From Plenodomus lindquistii (Eukaryota > Ascomycota > Dothideomycetes > Pleosporales > Leptosphaeriaceae): a DNA stretch of 64,000 nt. Location: the NCBI GenBank assembly GCA_025504975.1, contig JANUWI010000014.1, positions 248,001 to 312,000 on the forward strand, written 5' to 3'. The position numbers and the translations under genes were made by a program. Under the pieces are notes generated by a model. It did no database searches. It was not told the DNA's origin and saw only the letters and a program-made list of their open reading frames with translations. Below, piece by piece: positions 56,949 through 64,000 of this stretch (position 1 is its first letter; each line of letters starts with the position of its first letter).

Positions 56949-59900
56949 CTAATCCTCCTCGGAGTCGACATCCTCCTCAGAGTCCAGCGCATCCTCATCA
57001 TCATCAACCTCAACTACCGACTGTTCATCCTCTTCCTCATCATCGCTCTCCATCCACACCCCCATTTCCCGTCTCTTTTGCCCAAATTCTGTTTTATCGT
57101 CTTCTTTGAGCCTCTCCAAAACATCTTCCATCTGGGGCATCAATTGAGTCTTCACAAAGTCCGAGAAGGTACCTCCAAAGACATCGAAAGCGGCGTCGAA
57201 CTTTGGCACCAGCTCCTCTAGTAGAGAGGCGAGGTAGGCGTCTTCTTTCTTGACGCGGCGTATGTAGGCTGCGGACTGATGGATGGGGAAGTCACTATCA
57301 GAGCTTGAAAGTATGCTTCGGATTCGCCAGATGATGTTTTCGAAATTGCAACAGGTGTGTCGTAAATCCAACAATGTGAACAGGATCAAGCGTATAATTT
57401 CAGTGATCGTATCGACATGCTCGCCGAGAATTCCTGCGAGCCACATAGAAGACTCCCTTTTCCAATGTTTATGCTGTGACCCAGACGAGTACTTTATATT
57501 TGCAGTCATCCGGAGGCTTACACTTCTGCGAGTCCGTGTCTTCCAGTATGCGGTGACAGGTAGGCAACCTCGAGTGCTGCAGGAGCAGGAACACTCATCG
57601 ACCAATCGTGAATGAAGCACCGAAAGCTCAAGAGCACAAAACTTTAGTTCGGCACTGTAACACTTGATACGACGAGCCATTGCAGTTCCGATAAGGTGCG
57701 CGGCAGTGGTATTGCAACCACTGCAACCTTCCCATGGGTCCTCGAGGCTGGCTCCATGCTCGAGAAGCCATTCAATACATGGATAGAAGCTCGAGGGGTC
57801 AGTTTCATAGTATGACATTGCCTCTATATAGGGACCCAAAACTGAGGAGTTTGTAACGCCGTGATGGCACAAGATCGCCGCCTTGGAGATGTCCTGGAAA
57901 CCGCTTTCGAAGAGACGTTGCCATGCGCGAACTACTATCGGCCTATTCCATGTGGAGGGCGCAGCTGAATATACGATTGGCGTTTCTGGGTATAGATGCG
58001 CCGGAACATCGATGCACTGCTCCTCAAGAACAGACAGAGCACAGTTCGCATGAGCGTCTAGTAACATACCTGGGAGGAAAGTACATGGAAGCGTCACATC
58101 GTGATGTTCCATCATCTCTCTGATGGTACGCCTTTGCTGAACAAGCTCGGTTAGGACAGTCTCCAGTGCATCCTCGCTAGCAGGACGGCAGGCAGCAATC
58201 CCATAAGCCCGAGCGAGATCTCCGATCAAGTCAACACTCTCCTTGTCCGCTGTCTTTCTCACATTCAGCCAGAATCGGACCATGTCAACATCTTTGTGTT
58301 CAACGGCGACTTCGAGCAGTGTTCGAGAAATGAGAAATCTGGATCTCAGAACTATGCCGGCTTCATGCATGATTGAACATCCTTCTCGCCAGTGAGCGCG
58401 AGTTGCCGCCTCATACAGCCTGAAACTTTCGGTCAAGAATGAACTCTTTTTCGCCGAATGGTACCCCACAAACACTTCGAATTCATCCCTCGAACCGCAC
58501 AATATCAGGCCCAGACCTTCGTCGAGATCGTCCGTGATAAGAAGAAGTTCGGGAAAATTCTTCAATGGAAGGCTGGACATGATCTTCATCCCGTGTCGCA
58601 AGCCCCAGCTGCTCAACCGTACGTCATGTTTTAGTAAACACATGGCTACGGGCAATATGTGGGGCAAGTCTCGTACGGCCGCAAATCTGGTTACAATATC
58701 TAAGCACGTCCTATGTGCGGTATCAGCGAGATCATACTAAGAAGTCGAAGCTTGCTCAAGACAATCTGTTGAGCTGCGAACGCACATTCCATAACCATCT
58801 GTCTCGTTCTTCTGTAACGGCATGTATTCTGTGAGTATTGCTATCATCTTCGCCCAATGAGAAGCACGCTGTCTTTCCCAACGTGCAGCATCTTCAGGAA
58901 GTTTGCGATGTACAGCTGGGAGAGGAAGAATTTCGCAAGCATACTACACTGCTATCAGAGATTTCGTTACCTTGAACGTGAATGAAAGCGAGGAACACAT
59001 ACATGAAGAAATGTCTGACCACCGAGCAAACGATCATATGCCGAGATCTGCCGTGTTTCGAAGTGCCTAGTCAATTCGTGAGCACAGGCATCTATATCAG
59101 CTAGATGTGACTTCAGGTCGAAGCGCGGGTGCCAAGCTGAGGCGTGTAGATCTCCTAATAATTTGAAACCTGGTGAGTCTTCTGTGACAAATCGAATGCA
59201 CTCCAAACCGGCTGGTATCGATGTGGATGACGAATTACTTGAGTACCCTAGCGAGATCTTGAAGTGTCGTCCCAGCATGAAGCTGCATATCGAAACCTCA
59301 AGTCTGAGATCAGTCATGATTTCTTGCGACGTGGCTAGGGGGCATCCGGTGTTGTGGTGAAAGGATGAGGCATATGCAACGGATATCGGCCATCGAAGAA
59401 AGGTACGGGCGGCGCCATGACGCTGACAAGTGCAGCGTCCACGTGCAGGTCGTGAGGGTTTCTTCCAGGTCGTCATTTTGGAGGATGCTGAGACTGATGC
59501 TATCGTCGAACACGGCGATATCTGATCGAGCTTGGATTCCTAATTTTCCGTTAGTGAGCTATCGAGGGGATTCTTACAGAGGTATCGTACTATCCGTATG
59601 AGTGCAGAGCCAAGTTGTGACAATGTAGCCAAACTCGTGGCATTGGTTGACAGCGGTTGTAGGCTCCGTTGTACTGCTACCATCTCGTATCTAAGTGATT
59701 CAAAGTTCTGCTCAGTAGCAATCAGATTAGACAGCAATAACTGCCTATGGTCGTGACTCTGGGAAGCAGTTGAGAGTGCCAGCTGCTGTTGACGGTCTGA
59801 CAAGTCCTGCATGCCAGACATGGTGCTTCGAGCAAACTGGCTGATGAGACGCTCGGTACTCTCAGTATCACGTCGTTGTTGATCTCTATACTGTCGTCAG

Positions 59901-60359
59901 TATTTGCCGCGAGATGAGCATCGCTGAACTACACTACATTTGCAGCGCGTGTAAAGCCGTCTGAAGACTCAACTGTATGCTGTTGAGCACATCTTTCTTG
60001 TACTTGACGTCCGCCTCTTTGAATGGTGCAGCAAGGCGCTTCGCAAGCACCTTGAAGCTCGATCGTGGCTTCGAACCAAGTGCCGTGCTGTCATCACCCA
60101 CAGTCTTCCGTATCGACTCCAGAGCATCCGCGCAAGCAACAATGCCAGTGCCGCTGGCATCGATGCAGTCATTCGGGTCCAGCTTCTCGATAGTATTGTC
60201 GAGGAGTTCCAAAAGATTGGCCAGTCGTTCTGTCTCGGAGTGAAGTTTCTCAGCCTTGCTCTTTGCGTTCTTGACGCCATCGATGTAAGAGACAAGACCC
60301 CGGCAGATCTCGATGGAGAGTGAAACAATGCCCACAGCTGTACCTGCTATCTCAGCCAT
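56949..60359 (-). CDS. STAND/NLR-type N-terminal domain protein, large, gene model uncertain
   Basis: Proposed exons 60359-59938, 59885-59578, 59521-59407, 59303-59003, 58943-58782 and 58736-56949, about 1031 aa. The start MAEIAGTAVGIVSLSIEICRG is the helical N-terminal domain found at the head of many fungal STAND/NLR-like proteins. A helical linker, then a region around GGQTFLHYACEIL and a tail resembling ankyrin-type repeats (CIEWLLEHGASLEDPWEG) follow; the C-terminus is strongly acidic. No P-loop (GxxxxGK) is visible, so an ATPase core seems absent. Two weak points: the acceptor of exon 3 must skip a nearer TTAG that makes TGA, and an in-frame TAG at 58737-58739 requires a 45-nt intron with a poor GTTCGC donor. 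It could be a gene in decay. A role in non-self recognition is inference. Confidence 0.65.
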
Positions 60360-60793
60360 AGCTACGACATAGCAGGTAGGTGGAGGAGTCAGATTGTGAA
60401 AGCTGGTGGCGAAGAGGTGAGGGGTTTCTCAAGTTGAGAAGGCTGAAGGAAGGCGCAGCACATGGCCGCAGTGAGCTGGCACTCACCTTCGTCCAATGAG
60501 ACGCATGGCAGCACACTTTGGGAAAACGCTGCGCGCTGACTGCATGTGCATGTCGGACAGTCACACGCGTGCAAGCCTATAAACTGTTATCAAAATGTCT
60601 TGATTTTCGAGTAGAAATAAGTAGGAAACTGTATAAACACAGCGAAATTTCCAAGGAAGTACTGCAGTGCAGCCCATATAGAGTGCTCTCCAAACGCCAT
60701 CAATGTGAAATTTCGTCCTCTCACTCCAGCCCCCCCAGCTTATCCTACAATCCTTTCATACCCCTTCCACACCCCCCAAGCAAGCCATGCGCT
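60360..60793. other. intergenic
   Basis: Promoter of the STAND-like gene and 3' flank of atg27. Nothing else recognised. Confidence 0.4.
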
Positions 60794-61963
60794 CTACACA
60801 GCAGCATAGCCACCCCGACTTCCAGTACCCTGCACAGTGCCTACAACCTTCCTCGCAAAATCCTTCGCAATGTATGGCATATCGCGGATGGTGTCGCCAT
60901 GAGGAAGCAACTGGATATATCATTAGTCCAGCCAAGGGTCTTCTGCAGCAGGCAAACTTACATCCCAGCCACGAGCGCCGTAGCGGTTGTAGTTGAGCCA
61001 GGAACCGAAAATGAGGTATGCTGCGATTGCGAGGAAGAGGCTGGTTCTTGTTAGCTGTGAGACTTGGAAGGCTAGTGACAGAAGTGAGGAAACGCACATG
61101 ATGAAGAACCAGCCGAAGAAGCCCCAGGATGAACTTGAGTTGTCGGCTGGGGCGTCCTCGCATGCGTACTTGGTGCGCCACTCGAGACGGAGGGTTCGCG
61201 CTGTCTTGTCCTTGGTGACTTGTTCGTTGTGGTATCCGCAGAAGCGCAGGCTGTTGTCGTTGTCCTCGCATTTGCCTTTGGAGGAGTCGTCTCTCCGCCT
61301 GAGCTTCTCCTCCTTCTTGTCATCGCCGTCCTTCTTATCGCCATCCTTCTCCTTGTCCTTGTCATCGTCCTTGGGATCGTCTTCGGTCTCGCCGTTGTCC
61401 TTCTCGTCGCCCTCGAGACCTGAGCGTTCCTTGTCGCAGACGAACTCGACGATGGCTCGCTGATCGACGCCATTCTTCTTGTCATCGAACGGGAAGCGAC
61501 CACCGTTTAGGACAGCACGAACACCCTCGCGCCCAGCATCCGAGTTACTTTTCGAGTTGCGCAGTAGCTCAAATTTGGCGTCAATATCGCGGCCGGTTTG
61601 GGTCTTGTACGTTCCGGCGATATCGATGGGGGTGATGGTCGAGTTCTTGTCTTGGTCCAAAAACACGAGTTCGCGAATACCGCAGACTCGCGAACCGTGA
61701 TGACACTCCGTCGCCAAGCTGCCACCCTTGTGCCATTTGAGCGAGTTGCAGAGGTCTATTGTGAAGTTGTACTTGTAGGAGATTTCGTGGTCGAGGTCGT
61801 CTTCTTTCCAGTGGACCATGTGTGGTCCGCCCAGCTTCTCAAAGTTGAAGTGAACCCCTTGCGCCGCGATGTCTTTGCAGTCGAATGCCCATGCTGATTG
61901 AGGGAGTACAGAGGCGATGGCGAGTAGGGGAAGGAGCGCACTCCGCGATCGTGAAGGCGCCAT
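60794..61963 (-). CDS. atg27: autophagy protein Atg27
   Basis: Exons 61963-61098, 61040-60962 and 60910-60794 give 353 aa. The first intron is 57 nt and stays open if retained; splicing gives WFFIILFLAIAAYLIFGSW, the expected membrane helix. Signal peptide at about 1-26. The lumenal mannose-6-phosphate-receptor-like domain contains paired cysteines (CNSLKW, CHHGSRVCG, VEFVC, RFCGY, KYACED) with a long charged Glu/Asp/Lys insert between. The short cytosolic tail ends GTGSRGGYAAV. Atg27 is a single-pass protein cycling between Golgi, vacuole and the autophagosome assembly site, needed for Atg9 traffic. The acidic insert is a lineage-specific expansion. Confidence 0.88.
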
Positions 61964-63006
61964 AGCGAGAGATGTGGTGGAACGTGTCGAGATAGATGAA
62001 TAAGCGTTGGAACTAGCAGTGAGGCGGGTACAGCGTGCGTCAGGTCCGGTTGCGAGAGTAGGAGACGGCTGCGTAGTGCGTTTAGTCCGCCAGCACCGCG
62101 TTCTTCGACGCGTATGAGGCAAATGAAAAAAAAACAGAGGAGCGGAGGCGTGTGAGGCTTTGCTGCAGTGGCACGCGTGCGGTCCAGGTGGATAACGGTA
62201 GTCGCGTGGACTCTGGCGGAGAGTCGGGACAGTTGGCGCTATGACGGAATCAATGTTTCGGCCCGCTTAGTCAGACACTATCGGCCGTTGATGCCCCGCA
62301 AGGACACCAACTCCATCTCGATATGATAGTTCGTTAATATCTTCGACCCCGAATTGGCGTTTCATGCTCGAGACAAAGTCAGGATCAGCTTGGGATCTCT
62401 TTGGGAGTTAGCTACTGTCCCGTCCCAAGAACATAGACCCACCTCGCCGCCCAACGTCAGCCGAGTACCTTGGGAACCACTTCCTGCCGACGCTAGCAAT
62501 TTCCTGCTCCGCTACAAATCCATCTTATTCAATAGTCACGGGTTGGTCCTGCAGATGCAGCTTTTCGAATTTCATGTCTTTTTTTATTCCTGCGCCTAGA
62601 TGTCCTTCCCAGTCTAAATTCATGTCTAATACAACGCCATCGCCCCCAGAACTAGAGCATACAAGTACATAGGTAACCAGATGTCCGGATGCGCCGAAGA
62701 TTAAGAAATCTAGGTAATATATAACATGACAGCAAATAAACGACATACACGAGATCTTGAGTCTATTGAAAAGAAAGGGAAAGAAGAAGAATGGTATACC
62801 CCAGTGCCTGTAAATGCAATGCCCGCAAGCCATGCGGATTGTCCACGATGAGAGAGAAAACCGTGCGCAACAAACAACCCACCTCGACTTATGGTGTCAG
62901 AGCAATCACGAGATGTGATTCAATATACCATCCGCAAAAACACAGCAAGGAAAGCCAGCGGGCGACATCATGCAATGCCCGACATAGCAGAACGCGAAGC
63001 TCCGCC
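61964..63006. other. intergenic, 1 kb
   Basis: Promoter of atg27 on the left. A minus-strand frame at 62525-62833 is hydrophobic (HCIYRHWGIPFFFFPFLFN) but lacks a convincing start. Nothing else recognised. Confidence 0.4.
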
Positions 63007-63141
63007 TTATTTACCCTTTTGCTGTCCCTTGGCTGGCATTGGGTACGGGAATGGCGCATAAGGTAGCTGGTGAGAAGTATTGGATCCGGAAGTCGATCCA
63101 GTAGTAGAAGTGCCGCTTGGCGAAGAAGATGATGAAGACAT
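63007..63141 (-). CDS. possible 44-aa Ser/Pro-rich protein
   Basis: The ATG at 63141 in good context (CCGCC before it) gives 44 aa: a serine run, Gly/Ser/Thr repeats, and an ending PYAPFPYPMPAKGQQKGK. No signal peptide or motif. The plus-strand frames over the same DNA are its shadows. It could be a real micro-protein or part of a longer transcript. Confidence 0.35.
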   Translation of the reverse strand: MSSSSSSPSGTSTTGSTSGSNTSHQLPYAPFPYPMPAKGQQKGK

Positions 63142-64000
63142 GGCGGATTCGGTTGGGGTTGGTGATGTTGGTGATGTCGGCTCTTCTGGAGTTTATGACT
63201 GTATTTGTGCGCGCTTGTCAGGAGCGCCTGACTGTGGGGCCTCGGAAAAAGATGTCTTCAATGGTAGTGTGCCTCGCTCGACTTGACGTGTTTCTGACGG
63301 CGAGTACGTGAAATCGATGGTACACTAAGAAAGTGAAAGGCGAGGTTGCGTTTCTGAGCTGTGGGCTTAGGAATCGAATGAGATGGCAGCGACGACCAAA
63401 AGAGAATTGGGTTGTTAATGCTGGTACGAAGCGCAGTAAAGATGCTGTGTCTGGCTGTTCGATCTCCTTATAAGATAATGGTTTGGACTCCCGACTCAGT
63501 CCTTATATTCCCTTCGTGGCGAAACTCCCACCGCCTGGTTCGATGCAGGTCTGATTCGTCCACGACCCCAAGACTGGATTTTGAAAAGAGCAGAGTCTGA
63601 AGAGAGTAACTCTGATGCTCTAAGCAGGCATCGTATCGCGTAATCCGATATGGTGGCTTTTGATGAAGGCGGTGGAGGTTGAAGTGTAGACCTTGCTAGT
63701 AAGAGATGGACCCAAGTCTCCCCTAATCCCCTCCGATATCGAATGGCAGTGACTCACGAGTCGCTATACGGTCAGTTGGAGACGGTGAGTTCGCCAAGAA
63801 AACGACACTAAGGACACATGAGCGTTTCCCAAGCCGTATTTAGAAGCGTGGCGTCGTACACATGCGCAGGATCGAAACACACTGGTAGCGAACTCGCAGT
63901 GGGAGCTGTAGGGGTGCTGTCGTCAGATCCTTATTTTGAGCCGCACGCACGATGACTGGGATTTGCGCATGGAAAGAACCGGGTGTCAATCTTGTCAATA
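63142..64000. other. intergenic at the window end
   Basis: Short frames only. No gene, RNA or repeat supported; a gene may begin beyond the window. Confidence 0.4.

Overview
The window is nuclear DNA of a filamentous ascomycete, most likely a Dothideomycete. The genes are dense on both strands and carry 43-130 nt GT-AG introns with CTAAC/CTGAC-type branch sites. A 5S rRNA gene of the Neurospora type stands alone between protein genes. Several encoded families (Spt20, Erg28, Atg27, an Arl3-type GTPase, Zn(II)2Cys6 factors, GH12, CHRD, F-box proteins) are typical of filamentous fungi. The exact species is not determinable here. Many genes are interrupted by introns that simple reading frames miss, so exon coordinates are given in the entries.

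Layout. 0.8-4.6 kb holds small zinc or cysteine proteins and an RGG-like protein. 4.9-7.8 kb holds the SAGA subunit Spt20. 8.5-10.2 kb holds two coiled-coil proteins in tandem. 10.3-18.9 kb is an unusual repeat-rich interval: three copies of a decayed coding-like module, each followed by its own minisatellite, plus a tandem array of splice-site-bearing units. A small heat-shock protein and an SRPBCC protein are embedded in it. 19.5-29.1 kb encodes mostly secreted proteins (M14/AspA-like hydrolase, cysteine-rich protein, CHRD protein, PhoD phosphatase). 30.2-41.3 kb holds two F-box-like proteins, a GH12 glucanase, a small protein with a duplicated terminal exon, a conserved fungal protein and an SRPK-like kinase.

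41.8-53.5 kb looks like a metabolic cluster: a Zn(II)2Cys6 regulator, an SDR, a Baeyer-Villiger-type monooxygenase divergent from an MFS sugar-type transporter, a dead AIM9-like phosphotransferase, a 5S gene and a second SDR. 54.0-62.0 kb returns to housekeeping genes (Arl3-type GTPase, Erg28, Atg27) around a large STAND-like protein gene. The last 2 kb holds one possible small gene.

The most striking observations are: (1) a small gene at 38.0-38.5 kb whose last coding segment is tandemly duplicated so that the first copy can be spliced out as a 56-nt intron, with both outcomes giving 121-residue proteins with nearly the same tail; (2) the module-plus-minisatellite loci; (3) the 117-bp units carrying donor, branch and acceptor signals in register; and (4) the recent-looking pseudogene inside the metabolic cluster. 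All functional statements rest on reading the sequence and on recall of families; no database search was run.
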